DNA of 64,000 bases from DATFVB01 sp963714035 (GTDB lineage Bacteria > Acidobacteriota > Thermoanaerobaculia > UBA5066 > DATFVB01): NCBI GenBank assembly GCA_963714035.1, contig OY970224.1:3100001-3164000 (forward strand), in the 5' to 3' direction. Of the stretch, positions 24,812 to 33,620 are shown one piece after another (position 1 is the first letter of the stretch; the number at the start of each line of letters is the position of its first letter). Under the pieces are notes generated by a model. That model had not been told where the DNA came from, searched no databases, and was given only the letters and a program-made list of their open reading frames with translations. The position numbers and the translations under genes are program-made.

Positions 24812-25480
24812 TCAGAGCGAAGACGGCTCGGTGCAGGCCCGGCCGCGCACCAGAGCGACCGCATCGCCGACCGCGATCTCGCCCGGTTCGATCACGAAAG
24901 CGTTCAACGCGAGCTTTCCTTCGAAGCGCCGGTAGATGTCGCGGGTGATCGACGCCTCCTGCACGAGCGTGTCGGGATCGAACGACGTCATGATGCAGCG
25001 GAGGCGCAGGTCCTGGATGCCGATCCGGACGTCTCCGATCCGGAGGCAGCGGCCCGGCCATTCCCGCTCCGCGAGCCCTTCGACGCCGCCGATGACGATG
25101 TTGGGACGCAGCCGCCGCGGGTCGTGCCCGAAGGCGGAGATCGTCCCGTCGGTCGCGACGAGGAGCGGCAGGACGTCGAACCGCTCGGCGCTCTCGTCGC
25201 GCACGAGCCGCGATCCCGAGCCGCCGATCGCCGCGACGTCGGCCGAGACGGACGGGTCCTTCCAGGGCCGCCCGTCGACCCGGGGCTCGCCGTCCGGCCC
25301 GACCGTGGCGCGGTGCCCGAGGAACCGCGGATGCGTGCGGGACGTGAGGGTCCGTCCTTCGCGATCGCGAACCTGCACGATCCGGTCGCCTTCGATGCCG
25401 AGCGGACCCACGGTTGCGCGCGGGAGCGCTTCTCCGGCCATGGTCTTGACCGGATATCGCCAGATCGCGGCGACCTTCAT
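24812..25480 (-). CDS. MOSC domain protein (MOSC N-terminal barrel plus MOSC)
   Basis: The product is 222 aa with ATG at 25480. It starts AAIWRYPVKTMAGEAL, a typical MOSC_N beta-barrel, and GIEGDRIVQVRD follows. The MOSC core includes RPNIVIGGVEG and CLRIGDVRI. The conserved Cys lies in LRLRCIMTSFDPDT, the residue thought to handle sulfur or molybdenum cofactor in MOSC proteins. The family includes molybdenum-cofactor sulfurase C-termini and mARC/YiiM-like reductases of N-hydroxylated compounds. It precedes the selenoprotein gene by 52 bp and may be co-transcribed. With modABC in the same window, the cell clearly uses molybdenum. Confidence 0.85.
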   Translation of the reverse strand: MKVAAIWRYPVKTMAGEALPRATVGPLGIEGDRIVQVRDREGRTLTSRTHPRFLGHRATVGPDGEPRVDGRPWKDPSVSADVAAIGGSGSRLVRDESAERFDVLPLLVATDGTISAFGHDPRRLRPNIVIGGVEGLAEREWPGRCLRIGDVRIGIQDLRLRCIMTSFDPDTLVQEASITRDIYRRFEGKLALNAFVIEPGEIAVGDAVALVRGRACTEPSSL

Positions 25481-25499
25481 CGAGCAGGCGACCCCGGGG

Positions 25500-26726
25500 C
25501 TACGGCAACTCGATCGTCGCGTGCGAAACGAAAGCGATCCGCTCGTACCCCACGATCCAGACCTGGAGCCGCGAGGGGGAGTCCTTCCAGAGGTAGATCC
25601 CGTCGACGCCGCCGAAGTGGTTGTCGGCGAGCTTTCCGTCGGCGCCGAGGAGGAAGAGATAGCGAGGCCGATCCTCCGCGAGCTCGGCCGCGCGATCGGC
25701 CGCCTTCGCGTGGATCGTCGGCGTTCCGATTCCCGAGACGATCTTCAACACGTCGCTCTCGGCTTCCGGAGGCGTTCCCCGCGGGACGAGAGAGTCGATC
25801 CGCGAGTCGGCGAAGAGGATCCGGTTCCCGTTCTCGTAGTCGATCTCGATCTCGGAATACGGAGCGCCGCCTGCCGGCGAGACGACCTTTCGCGCGACGG
25901 TGCGCTTCGGGTGGGAGATCCAGCCGAGATCGAACTTCATCGGATCGTCCGGGTTGTAGTAGCCGGGTTCGGAGAATTTCGCCGTGACGATCGGCTGTTT
26001 TCCGGGGGCGGCGAACTCGCCGTAGGCGGCGACCGGCGTCAGCAGGAACTTCACCTTGCCGGTCTGCTCCGGCAGACGCTGGAGCGCGTCGCCCGCGTGG
26101 AGGTCGACTCGGGAAATCGATTTCTCGGAGGCGACCCGGCGAAGCGAGGCGAGCGGGACCGGCATTCCCGAAAGCTGCGGATAGTTGGAGAAAATCGGGT
26201 CCCATTCCGCGTAGGGGATCCTGTTGGCCTCCTGGAAGAGCGTGCCGTAGGGACCTTTCGGGAAGTCGAACCACCCGTGGTAGAGCGTGACCGTCTTTCC
26301 GCCGCGGGCTTCGGCGAGCTTGACCTCCCACAGGCCCTGTCGGAGGCAGTTGTTCGCGATCGAGAAATCCAGGCCGCCGCCGATGTCGTGGTGAACTTCG
26401 TTTCGGTTGAACTCGCGCTGGATGAGGGCGATCTTCGTGAGCTCGGCGTTGCCCCGGGCGACTCCCGGCACGCGGGGAACCAGAAGGCGCAGATCGACCT
26501 CCGGAAGCGCGAGCGCGGGATCCGCCGGCAGGAGCGCGACGGCGTACTTTCCGTCCGGCGCCCGGCGCATCTCGATCCGGTCGAACGATCGAACCGTGAA
26601 GCCCTCGGGCGGCGTGAGCTTCTCGGACTTGAGCGGCGCCGAGACGTCGGGCGCGGCCGCGCCGGCGGCTCCGGCGGTCAGAAGAGCGGCGATCGCGAGG
26701 GGAACGAGCGCGCGGATGGTTCGCAT
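25500..26726 (-). CDS. Secreted protein of unknown function
   Basis: The product is 408 aa with ATG at 26726 after GGAGGAAGTC; the longer frame upstream is a shadow of the kinase gene. A signal peptide occupies about 1-24 (LIAALL-TAGAAGAAA). The mature protein is beta-rich with conserved aromatic clusters (GWFDFPKGPYGTLFQEANRIPY, YNPDDPMKFDLGWISH). No catalytic motif is recognised. It lies 19 bp upstream of the MOSC gene on the same strand and 77 bp downstream of the hybrid kinase. It is likely periplasmic. Confidence 0.72.
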   Translation of the reverse strand: MRTIRALVPLAIAALLTAGAAGAAAPDVSAPLKSEKLTPPEGFTVRSFDRIEMRRAPDGKYAVALLPADPALALPEVDLRLLVPRVPGVARGNAELTKIALIQREFNRNEVHHDIGGGLDFSIANNCLRQGLWEVKLAEARGGKTVTLYHGWFDFPKGPYGTLFQEANRIPYAEWDPIFSNYPQLSGMPVPLASLRRVASEKSISRVDLHAGDALQRLPEQTGKVKFLLTPVAAYGEFAAPGKQPIVTAKFSEPGYYNPDDPMKFDLGWISHPKRTVARKVVSPAGGAPYSEIEIDYENGNRILFADSRIDSLVPRGTPPEAESDVLKIVSGIGTPTIHAKAADRAAELAEDRPRYLFLLGADGKLADNHFGGVDGIYLWKDSPSRLQVWIVGYERIAFVSHATIELP

Positions 26727-26803
26727 GACTTCCTCCGTGTTTCGGACGGCAAAGTTATCACGCCGTACTCGAGGCGGCGCTCGCCGGAGGTCCGTCCGGA
26801 AGG

Positions 26804-28231
26804 TCAGCGGGACGTCGGCGTCGGCGGTTCGGACAGCACGCGGCGGAGAGCGCGGCCGGTGATCGGCTTGGTGAGGTGATCGTCGAATCCGGCGCGGGCG
26901 GCCTTTTCGCGGTCCTCGGCCTGGCCATAGCCGGTCAGGGCGACGAGGCGCGTCCGGTTGCCGAGCTCCGCGCGAGCGCTTCGGGCGACGGCGTACCCGT
27001 CCAGGAGCGGAAGGCCGATGTCGATGAGAGCGACGTCCGGGCGCCGCGCCCGGATGAGCTCGAGACCCTCGGCGCCGTCGGACGCCGTCGCCACGCGGTG
27101 ACCGTCGAGCTCGAGGAGCTGCCGGATCGATTCGCGGAGATCGCCGTTGTCCTCGATGAGCACGACCCGCCGCCCGGCAGTCTCCGCCACGGGCTCGTCG
27201 GCGGGCGCGCGGCCGCGCTCGGCGGCGGCGCGCGCGAACGGGAGATGGATCCGGAACTCGCTGCCGAGGCCGAGCCCTTCGCTTCTCGCCTCGACCGTTC
27301 CGCCGTGGAGCGACACGAGGCTCCGGACCAGCGTCAATCCGATCCCCATCCCTCCCTGCGCGCGGTCGAGGGTGTCCTGCGCCTGCGCGAAGAGGTTGAA
27401 GATGCGGGGGAGCACGTCGGCGGCGATTCCGGCCCCCGTGTCGCGGACCGCGATGAGCGCGCGTCCCTCGTCGCGGCGGACTTCGACCGCGACGCGTCCC
27501 CCCGGCGGCGTGTACTTGATCGCGTTGTTGAGAACGTTCGTGACGATCTGCTCCAGCCGGACCGGGTCGCCTTCGACGCGCACGTCGCGGTCGGCGACGA
27601 CGCCGACGTCGATCTCGCGGGCTCCCGCGGCCGCCGCGAGCGACTCCGCGCAGCGCTCGGCCACCTCCGCGAGCTCGACCGTCGCGCGCTCGAGGACGAT
27701 CTTCCCGGACGTGATCCGCGAGACGTCGAGGAGGTCGTCGACGAGCCGCGCGAGGTTCCGGCTCTGCCGCTGGACGACGCCGATTTCCTCCGAGGAGCCT
27801 TCGCCTCTCCGCCGCGACAGCTCGACGGCCGCGGTGATCGCGGCGAGCGGATTGCGGAGCTCGTGGCCGAGGATCGCGAGGAAACGGTCGCGCTGCCGGA
27901 CGCTCTCCTCGAGGTCGGACAGGCGGTCGCGGAGCTCGTACTGGCGTCGGCGCGCGCGGAGAGCGGCGAGGATCGCCGTCGCGAGATTCAGCTTCCGGAC
28001 GGGGCGGTCGAGGAGGGTGACGTTGCCGAGGTATTCGAGCATCTCCAGGAGGTGCCCGGCCGAATCGGGCCCGGCGGAGCGGAAGACGACCATCGGAAAA
28101 TCGGACCAGGGCGGCTGATCGCGGAGGGCCCGCGCCAGACAGTCGAATTGAAGGCTGAGGGCTTCCTCGGTGACGAGCCCGGCGCCGGACGACGGAAGGT
28201 CCTCGCAGAACTCCGGGAGGTCGTCGCACAC
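26804..28231 (-). CDS. Hybrid sensor histidine kinase with C-terminal receiver, partner of KaiC-like ATPase
   Basis: From GTG 28231 the product is 475 aa, but coding sequence probably starts upstream. The N-terminal 80 residues are a degenerate receiver-like domain without the phospho-Asp. A coiled coil (about 92-118) leads to HisKA (His123 in AILGHELRNPL) and HATPase (N box NVLNNAIKY, G1 DTGAGIA, G2 GGMGIGLTLV). The C-terminal REC (about 354-475) has phospho-acceptor D404 and K at the GFDDHLTKP switch. No membrane segment is present, so it is a cytosolic kinase. It lies directly after, and overlaps, the KaiC-like gene. The open frame reaches 28336 with no ATG, GTG or TTG, but a CTG there follows GGAAGGAAG. 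Confidence 0.85.
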   Translation of the reverse strand: MCDDLPEFCEDLPSSGAGLVTEEALSLQFDCLARALRDQPPWSDFPMVVFRSAGPDSAGHLLEMLEYLGNVTLLDRPVRKLNLATAILAALRARRRQYELRDRLSDLEESVRQRDRFLAILGHELRNPLAAITAAVELSRRRGEGSSEEIGVVQRQSRNLARLVDDLLDVSRITSGKIVLERATVELAEVAERCAESLAAAAGAREIDVGVVADRDVRVEGDPVRLEQIVTNVLNNAIKYTPPGGRVAVEVRRDEGRALIAVRDTGAGIAADVLPRIFNLFAQAQDTLDRAQGGMGIGLTLVRSLVSLHGGTVEARSEGLGLGSEFRIHLPFARAAAERGRAPADEPVAETAGRRVVLIEDNGDLRESIRQLLELDGHRVATASDGAEGLELIRARRPDVALIDIGLPLLDGYAVARSARAELGNRTRLVALTGYGQAEDREKAARAGFDDHLTKPITGRALRRVLSEPPTPTSR

Positions 28232-28325
28232 GCGGGCGGGGATCGCTTCCGCCTCGAGAAGGTCGCGGGCGAGGGCGCCGTCCCGTCCCCGGGGCGCCAG
28301 GATCAGGACCGTCTCTTCGGGGCGG

Positions 28326-29834
28326 CTATTGGTCAGGCTCGCTTCCTTCCGACAGGAGCGTTTCGTTCCGCCCCGTGAACCGGGGCGTCCCGGTCATGAG
28401 CCCGTGAAACTCGACGAGCGGTTTTCCGGCGCGGACTCCTGCCGAGTCCACGCGGTACTCGCGGATCGCGGTTTCGTGCCACCCCGCCCGCTTCTTCACG
28501 ACCGAGATCGCCTTCAGGAGCTGGCCGGCCGCCTCGAAATACCGGAGCAGGACGACGTTGTCGGCGAGGTAGCTGACGTCGACCGGTGTCGCCATCGCCG
28601 GTCCCAGGAAGCCGTGCTGCGCCATCACCAGGACGACGACGATTCCGCGCCGCCGCAGATAGTTCAGGAACTCGTGCATCTGCGAGAGGAGGAAATTCTC
28701 GTCGAGCATCGCCGTGAGATACCCCCCGATGCTGTCGATGACGACCATGCGGACGCCGCCCTCCTCGACGGCCTCGCGGACCTGCTCGACGAGCTCTCCG
28801 GGGGTGAGCTCGGCGGGATCGACGTGGCGGACGCTGACCGTGCCGTCCTCGGCGTACGGCAGGAGGTCCGACCCGAGGGCTTTCGCCCGCGAGAAAAAGG
28901 TCCCGAGCCCTTCTTCGAACAGGAAGAAGACCGACTTGAGCCCCTTCCGCGCGGCAGCGTGCGCGTACGTCGTCGCGAGCGCCGACTTTCCCGTGCCCGC
29001 GGGACCCAGGATGAGCGTGCTCGTGCCGTACTCGAGCCCGCCGCCCATGAGGGCGTCGATTTCGGGGCTGTCGCTCGAGATCTGCTCCTCGCTCTGGAGT
29101 CTCGGGTAGTCGGTCGCCGTCAGCCTGGGGAAGACGCGCATGCCGCCGGTCTCGAGGCGGAAGTCGTGGTATCCCGCGATGAACGAGGAGCCGCGCAGCT
29201 TGATCACGCGGAGTCGCCGCCGATCGGCTCCGTAGAGCGGCGGCTGCTGCTCGAGGGTGATCGCGCCGTGGGCGAGGCTCTGGAGCTGCAGGTCTTCGCC
29301 TTCGATCGACATGTCCTCGACGAGGATCACGGTCGCTTCCCGGGACGCCAGGTACTGCTTGAGCGCGAGGATCTGGCGGCGGAATCGCAGCGGGCTCTGC
29401 GACAGCATCCGGAGGTCCGAGAGCGAGTCGAACACGATTCGCCTCGGCGCGACCCGGTCGATGTCGGCGAGCACCTTGCGCATCGTCTCGCCGAGCTCGA
29501 CCTCCGACGGGTAGAACAGCGTGTTCTGCGAAGACGGCTCGAGCGCCGTCCTCTGCGCCGAGAGCTCCGCGAGCGCGATGCCTTCCAGGCTCCAGCCGTG
29601 GGAATCGGCGACGGCGTGGACCTCCTCCTCGGTTTCCGAGAGCGTGATGTACATCCCCGTCTCGCCGCCCCGGACGCCCTCGATCAGGAACTGGAGAGCG
29701 AAAGTCGTCTTTCCCGCTCCCGGCCGCCCCTGGAGCAGATAGAGGCGGTTGAGCGGAAATCCGCCCTGGAGGATCGCGTCCATGCCGGGAATTCCCGTGG
29801 CCGTCCGCGGCAAGTGCTCACCGGGATCGTTCAT
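28326..29834 (-). CDS. KaiC-like double RecA-fold ATPase
   Basis: The product is 502 aa with ATG at 29834 after AGGAGAGG. Two KaiC-type ATPase domains are present. Domain I has Walker A G36-RPGAGK42-T43 and Walker B-like IVFDSLSDL. Domain II has G277-PAGTGK283-S284 and VVIDSIGGYL; acidic residues following strand 3 (SETEEE, LFEEG) match the catalytic Glu region. Bacterial KaiC homologues outside cyanobacteria usually form hexamers and work with a linked histidine kinase in stress or light signalling, not necessarily in a clock; kaiA and kaiB are absent here. The kinase gene overlaps its 3' end. It is divergent from the ABC importer with 88 bp between. Confidence 0.88.
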   Translation of the reverse strand: MNDPGEHLPRTATGIPGMDAILQGGFPLNRLYLLQGRPGAGKTTFALQFLIEGVRGGETGMYITLSETEEEVHAVADSHGWSLEGIALAELSAQRTALEPSSQNTLFYPSEVELGETMRKVLADIDRVAPRRIVFDSLSDLRMLSQSPLRFRRQILALKQYLASREATVILVEDMSIEGEDLQLQSLAHGAITLEQQPPLYGADRRRLRVIKLRGSSFIAGYHDFRLETGGMRVFPRLTATDYPRLQSEEQISSDSPEIDALMGGGLEYGTSTLILGPAGTGKSALATTYAHAAARKGLKSVFFLFEEGLGTFFSRAKALGSDLLPYAEDGTVSVRHVDPAELTPGELVEQVREAVEEGGVRMVVIDSIGGYLTAMLDENFLLSQMHEFLNYLRRRGIVVVLVMAQHGFLGPAMATPVDVSYLADNVVLLRYFEAAGQLLKAISVVKKRAGWHETAIREYRVDSAGVRAGKPLVEFHGLMTGTPRFTGRNETLLSEGSEPDQ

Positions 29835-29922
29835 CGATTTCCTCTCCTGCGTTCGAACGTCGCCGGACGGATGTGTGCAAGAAGTCCGCCTGACGTCCGG
29901 CGCTGTACCGAAGTCCCTGTCG

Positions 29923-30795
29923 ATGAATCCTTTCCCCGGGAGAGCCGGATTTCGACGGCCCCTTTTCTCCGATACACTTCCCGGCGCTTTGGCCGCATCG
30001 AGGATCGCCCCGGGCCCCCGCCGGACGCTCGCGGAACGGGTTCTCCCGTTTGCCGGACTCGCCGTTCTCGTCGTGGTCTGGGACCTCGCGATCCGCGCCG
30101 GCCGATTTCCCCTCCTTCCGGGGCCGGTCGCGGTCTTCCGGGCGATCCTCGAGCTCGCGCGAAAGGGCCTTCTCGTCAGGCACGTGGTCGCGTCGCTCTT
30201 CCGCGTCACGTGGGGATATCTCCTCGCGGTCGCGGTCGGCGTTCCGCTCGGGATCGCGCTCGGGTGGTACCGCCGCGGGGCGATGGCGATCGCGCCGCTC
30301 GTCGAGCTGATCCGGCCGATCTCGGCGCTCGCCTGGATTCCGCTCGCGATCCTGTGGTTCGGCGTCGGGGACCTCTCGGCGGTCTTCATCATCTTCGTCG
30401 CGTCGTCGCTGCCGCTCGTCGTGGCGTCGATGAGCGCCGTCGCCGCCGTCCCGGCCGTCCACTGGAACGCGGCCCGGAACTTCGGTCTTTCGCCCGCCGG
30501 GATCGCGCGCCGCGTGCTCCTTCCCGCGGTGCTGCCGCGGCTCCTCGTCGGCCTGCGCCTGTCGCTCGGGATCGCGTGGCTCGTCGTCGTCGCGGCGGAG
30601 ATGATCGCGGTCGACTCGGGGCTCGGCTTCCTCATCATCGACGCCCGCAACGCCGGCAATCGTTACGACCTCGTCGTCGCCGGGATGGTGCTGATCGGCG
30701 CGATCGGCGTCGCGCTCGACGCGGCGATGCGGACGATCGAGCGGCTCCCGGCGCTCCGATGGGGCTACGCGGGCGCCGCGTCGGAGGAAGGATGA
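29923..30795 (+). CDS. Nitrate/sulfonate/taurine-type ABC transporter permease, first copy
   Basis: The product is 290 aa from ATG 29923; an internal start near 29990 would remove a non-conserved N-terminal stretch and is possible. Six or so helices are seen, with the EAA-like loop AARNFGLSPAGIARRVLLPAVLPRLLVGLRL and the family segment RPISALAWIPLAILWFG. It belongs to the SsuC/TauC/NrtB group. It heads a four-gene importer operon with ATGA coupling to the ATPase. A second, distinct permease follows the ATPase, so the channel may be a heterodimer. Confidence 0.85.
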   Translation: MNPFPGRAGFRRPLFSDTLPGALAASRIAPGPRRTLAERVLPFAGLAVLVVVWDLAIRAGRFPLLPGPVAVFRAILELARKGLLVRHVVASLFRVTWGYLLAVAVGVPLGIALGWYRRGAMAIAPLVELIRPISALAWIPLAILWFGVGDLSAVFIIFVASSLPLVVASMSAVAAVPAVHWNAARNFGLSPAGIARRVLLPAVLPRLLVGLRLSLGIAWLVVVAAEMIAVDSGLGFLIIDARNAGNRYDLVVAGMVLIGAIGVALDAAMRTIERLPALRWGYAGAASEEG

Positions 30796-31571
30796 TCCCG
30801 GCGGCGCGCGAGCGGACCGACGACGCGAAGCTCGCCCTGCGCGGTCTCCGGATGACGTTCCGGACCGACGAGAACGAAGTCCGGGTGCTCGAGGACATCG
30901 ATCTCGACGTGCACGAAGGAGAGTTCGTCTGCATCCTCGGCCCCTCCGGCTGCGGAAAGTCGACGCTCCTGAACGTCGTCGCCGGATTCCTCGCGCCGAC
31001 GGCCGGATCGGTGCGGATCGACGGAGAAGAGGTGCGGGGCCCGGACCCGCGGCGGATCTTCGTCTTCCAGGAGCGCGGCGTCTTTCCGTGGCTCACGGTC
31101 GAAGGGAACATCGGATTCGGCCTCGGAAGGCTCCCGCGGGCCGAGCGCGAGGAGCGGGTGGCGAGATACGTGAAGCTCGTCGGTCTCGCCGGGTTCGAGC
31201 AGGCTTATCCGCACGAGCTCTCGGGCGGCATGAAACAGCGGGTCGAGGTCGCGCGCGCGCTCGCCGTCGATCCCGACGTGCTGTACCTCGACGAGCCTTT
31301 CGGCGCGCTCGACTCGATCACCCGGCTCGTCATGCGCGGCGAGCTCCTCCGCATCTGGCAGGCGGAACGGAAGACGATCCTCTTCGTGACGCACGACATC
31401 GAGGAGTCCGTCCAGCTCGCCGACCGCGTCGTCGTGATGTCCTCGCGTCCCGCCCGGATCCGCCGGATCGTTCCGATCGACCTTCCTCATCCGCGAGACC
31501 TTTCGTCGCGCCGATACCTCGAGCTCCGGGACGGGATCTTCGAGGAGATCGGACTGGCCCACCGGGTCTGA
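30792..31571 (+). CDS. Nitrate/sulfonate/taurine-type ABC transporter ATP-binding protein
   Basis: The product is 259 aa, with ATG at 30792 overlapping the permease stop (ATGA) and GGAGGAAGG upstream. Walker A GPSGCGKST (50-58), Q-loop FVFQERGVFPW, signature LSGGMKQRVEVARAL, Walker B LYLDEPFGALD and switch THDIEESV are all canonical for SsuB/TauB/NrtD. It energises import with the flanking permeases. Its stop overlaps the second permease start (TGATG). Confidence 0.9.
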   Translation: MIPAARERTDDAKLALRGLRMTFRTDENEVRVLEDIDLDVHEGEFVCILGPSGCGKSTLLNVVAGFLAPTAGSVRIDGEEVRGPDPRRIFVFQERGVFPWLTVEGNIGFGLGRLPRAEREERVARYVKLVGLAGFEQAYPHELSGGMKQRVEVARALAVDPDVLYLDEPFGALDSITRLVMRGELLRIWQAERKTILFVTHDIEESVQLADRVVVMSSRPARIRRIVPIDLPHPRDLSSRRYLELRDGIFEEIGLAHRV

Positions 31572-32344
31572 TGCGCGCGCGGAGGCTCGAAGCGGTTCTC
31601 CTCCCGGCGGCGGCGGGAGCGCTCCTCCTCGGGGCGTGGCAGGTCGCGGTGATGGCGACCGGGACGACCGTGTTCCCGTCGCCGGCGGCGGTCGCCCGGG
31701 GCCTCGCCGAGCTCGCCCGGAAGGGGCTGCTCTTCCGGTACGTGCGCGACTCGCTCCTGCGCGTCGCGGCGGGTTTCGGGGCGGCGCTCGCGGTCGGCGT
31801 CCCCGCCGGCGTCTTCCTGGGATGGCACCGCGCCGCGGCGCGGGCGGCGAATCCGGTCATCCAGTTCCTCCGGCCGATCAGCCCTCTCGCCTGGATCCCG
31901 GTCGCGATCGTCGTCTTCGGCGTCAACGACCTCGCCGCGGTCTTCCTGATCTTCCTCGCGTCGCTCTTCCCGATTCTCGTCGCCGCGATGAACGGCGTGC
32001 GCGGCGTCCCGGCGATGTACCGGCAGGCGGGGCAGAACTTCGGCCTTTCGCGCGGCGCGCTGCTGGCGCGGGTGGTGTTTCCCGCGGCCCTTCCCGAGCT
32101 CCTCGGCGGCATCCGGATCGCCCTCGGAATCGCGTGGCTCGTCGTCGTGGCCGCCGAGATGATCGCGGTGAATTCCGGTCTCGGTTACCTCGTCATCGAC
32201 TCGCGCAACGCCGGGAAGCGGTACGACCTCGTCGTCGCCGCGATGCTGCTCATCGGCGTGATCGGCCTCGTGCTGAACGCGGGAGTGTCGCGGGTCGCGC
32301 GGCTGCGCGCGCTGCGCTGGGGCTCGCGGCCGGAGGGGGCGTGA
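31571..32344 (+). CDS. Nitrate/sulfonate/taurine-type ABC transporter permease, second copy
   Basis: The product is 257 aa; ATG at 31571 overlaps the ATPase stop. It is a close paralogue of the first permease (RPISPLAWIPVAIVVFGVND; AGQNFGLSRGALLARVVFPAALPELLGGIRI; AEMIAVNSGLGYLVIDSRNAG). The shared blocks indicate an old duplication inside the operon. Two different permeases with a single ATPase suggest a heterodimeric channel. Its stop overlaps the GTG of the binding-protein gene (GTGA). Confidence 0.88.
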   Translation: MRARRLEAVLLPAAAGALLLGAWQVAVMATGTTVFPSPAAVARGLAELARKGLLFRYVRDSLLRVAAGFGAALAVGVPAGVFLGWHRAAARAANPVIQFLRPISPLAWIPVAIVVFGVNDLAAVFLIFLASLFPILVAAMNGVRGVPAMYRQAGQNFGLSRGALLARVVFPAALPELLGGIRIALGIAWLVVVAAEMIAVNSGLGYLVIDSRNAGKRYDLVVAAMLLIGVIGLVLNAGVSRVARLRALRWGSRPEGA

Positions 32345-33423
32345 CGGGCGATCGGTCGCGGGCCAGGACGTCGCGCCGGCTCGTTCTCGCGGGGCTCGCC
32401 GTCTGGGTCGCGGCGGTCACGGGGGCGCACCTCGCGTTGAACGTGAACTGGTCCGTCGCTCTGAACGACCGGTTGCCCGCGGCGAAACGAAAGCTGAACG
32501 TCGCGTTCATTCCGGTCACCTGCCACCTCGCCTGCCCGGTGACGGACTTCATTTCGCGCTTCTCGCTCGACGGGAACATCTTCATCCCCCGGATGTTCCA
32601 GGGCTTCCCGGAGATCAAGGAAGCGCTCATCGCCGGCCGGATGCAGGTCGGCTTCATGGTCGCGCCGATGGCGATCGCGCTCGAGGCGCAGGGCGTTCCG
32701 ATCAAGATCGTGTACCTCGGCCACCGCTACGGCAGTGCCGTCGTCGTGCGGAAGGACGGCCCGATTCATTCCGTGCGGGACCTCGCCGGGAAGACGATCG
32801 CGATCCCGAGCCGGTATTCCGACGAACGGCTGATCGTTTTCAAGGCGCTGAAGCAGAACGGCATGTCCGGTAAGGACGTGCGGATGATCGAGATGGCGCC
32901 CCCGGACGTCGCCGGGGCGCTCGCCGCGGGCGCGATCGACGCATTCTCGATGGGGGAGCCCTTCCCGTCGCAGGCGGAGCTCGGCGGATTCGGGCGCATC
33001 CTCTTCCAGGCGCGCGATTACTGGCCCGACTACATGTCGTGTGTCGTCGTCGTGCGGCAGGACGTGATCGACACGCGCCCGGAGGCGGTCCAGGTGCTGG
33101 TCGACGGGATCGCGCGCTCGGGCCTGTGGCTCGACGAAGGACGGCTGCACCGGGAGCACGCGGCGGATTTCGTCGCCCGCTACTACTACCGGCAGCGTCC
33201 CGAGGTCCTGCGGCACGCGCTCACCGAGCCGCTGGACCGCGTCATCTACACGCGCCTTTCGCCGAGGAAGGCGGACTTCGACATGGTGCGCGATCTCATG
33301 ATCGAGACCGGCGTCCTCGACCGGAAGATCGCGTTCGAGGAATACGTCGACACGCGGTTCGCCGAAGGCGCGGCGACGCAGACGGCATGGCGGTACGAGC
33401 CCGGCTCGGGCCGCGCTCAGTAG
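32341..33423 (+). CDS. NMT1/NrtA-like ABC transporter substrate-binding protein
   Basis: The product is 360 aa, with GTG at 32341 overlapping the permease stop. An N-terminal hydrophobic segment (about 14-34) without a Cys lipobox serves as signal or anchor. The mature part is an NMT1/THI5/NrtA-like binding protein (FIPVTCHLACPVTDF; EALIAGRMQVGFMVAPMA; DLAGKTIAIPSRYSDE; AAGAIDAFSMGEP). The CHLAC pair is typical of the subgroup annotated for nitrate, sulfonate or taurine. No associated enzyme reveals the solute. It is last in the operon and convergent with the outer-membrane gene. Confidence 0.85.
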   Translation: MTGDRSRARTSRRLVLAGLAVWVAAVTGAHLALNVNWSVALNDRLPAAKRKLNVAFIPVTCHLACPVTDFISRFSLDGNIFIPRMFQGFPEIKEALIAGRMQVGFMVAPMAIALEAQGVPIKIVYLGHRYGSAVVVRKDGPIHSVRDLAGKTIAIPSRYSDERLIVFKALKQNGMSGKDVRMIEMAPPDVAGALAAGAIDAFSMGEPFPSQAELGGFGRILFQARDYWPDYMSCVVVVRQDVIDTRPEAVQVLVDGIARSGLWLDEGRLHREHAADFVARYYYRQRPEVLRHALTEPLDRVIYTRLSPRKADFDMVRDLMIETGVLDRKIAFEEYVDTRFAEGAATQTAWRYEPGSGRAQ

Positions 33424-33471
33424 AGAAGCGGGCGCGGACCATACGCGCCGTTATACGAACGCGCCCGACCC

Positions 33472-33515
33472 GGCCGCGGGATCGACGTACGCCCCGGTAC
33501 GCCTCACCCGCGGCC
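33472..33515. terminator. Two-tier hairpin between convergent genes
   Basis: GGCCGCGGG (33472-33480) pairs perfectly with CCCGCGGCC (33507-33515), and inside it CGTAC (33486-33490) pairs with GTACG (33497-33501). A second 8-bp stem (33429-33436/33460-33467) lies just upstream. The position between the importer and a convergent outer-membrane gene fits a bidirectional terminator. There is no U-tract. The inner core recurs at 41752-41769. Confidence 0.4.
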
Positions 33516-33620
33516 CGGGCCGTGCGCGTCCGTCTTTCAGCACGTCTGGCCGCGCCTCGAGGTTCCTTCTACTGACCCGCGATCCTGAATCGTCTCGCCG
33601 ATTGCCACCGCGACAGGGAC

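Noticed and set aside
26727..26803. A terminator between the hybrid kinase and the secreted unknown gene
   Set aside because: No stem of useful length was found in this 77-bp gap, so read-through cannot be excluded.
28170..31571. A 1133-aa plus-strand gene
   Set aside because: Only the last 259 residues (from 30792) are an ABC ATPase; the rest is shadow of KaiC and the permease.
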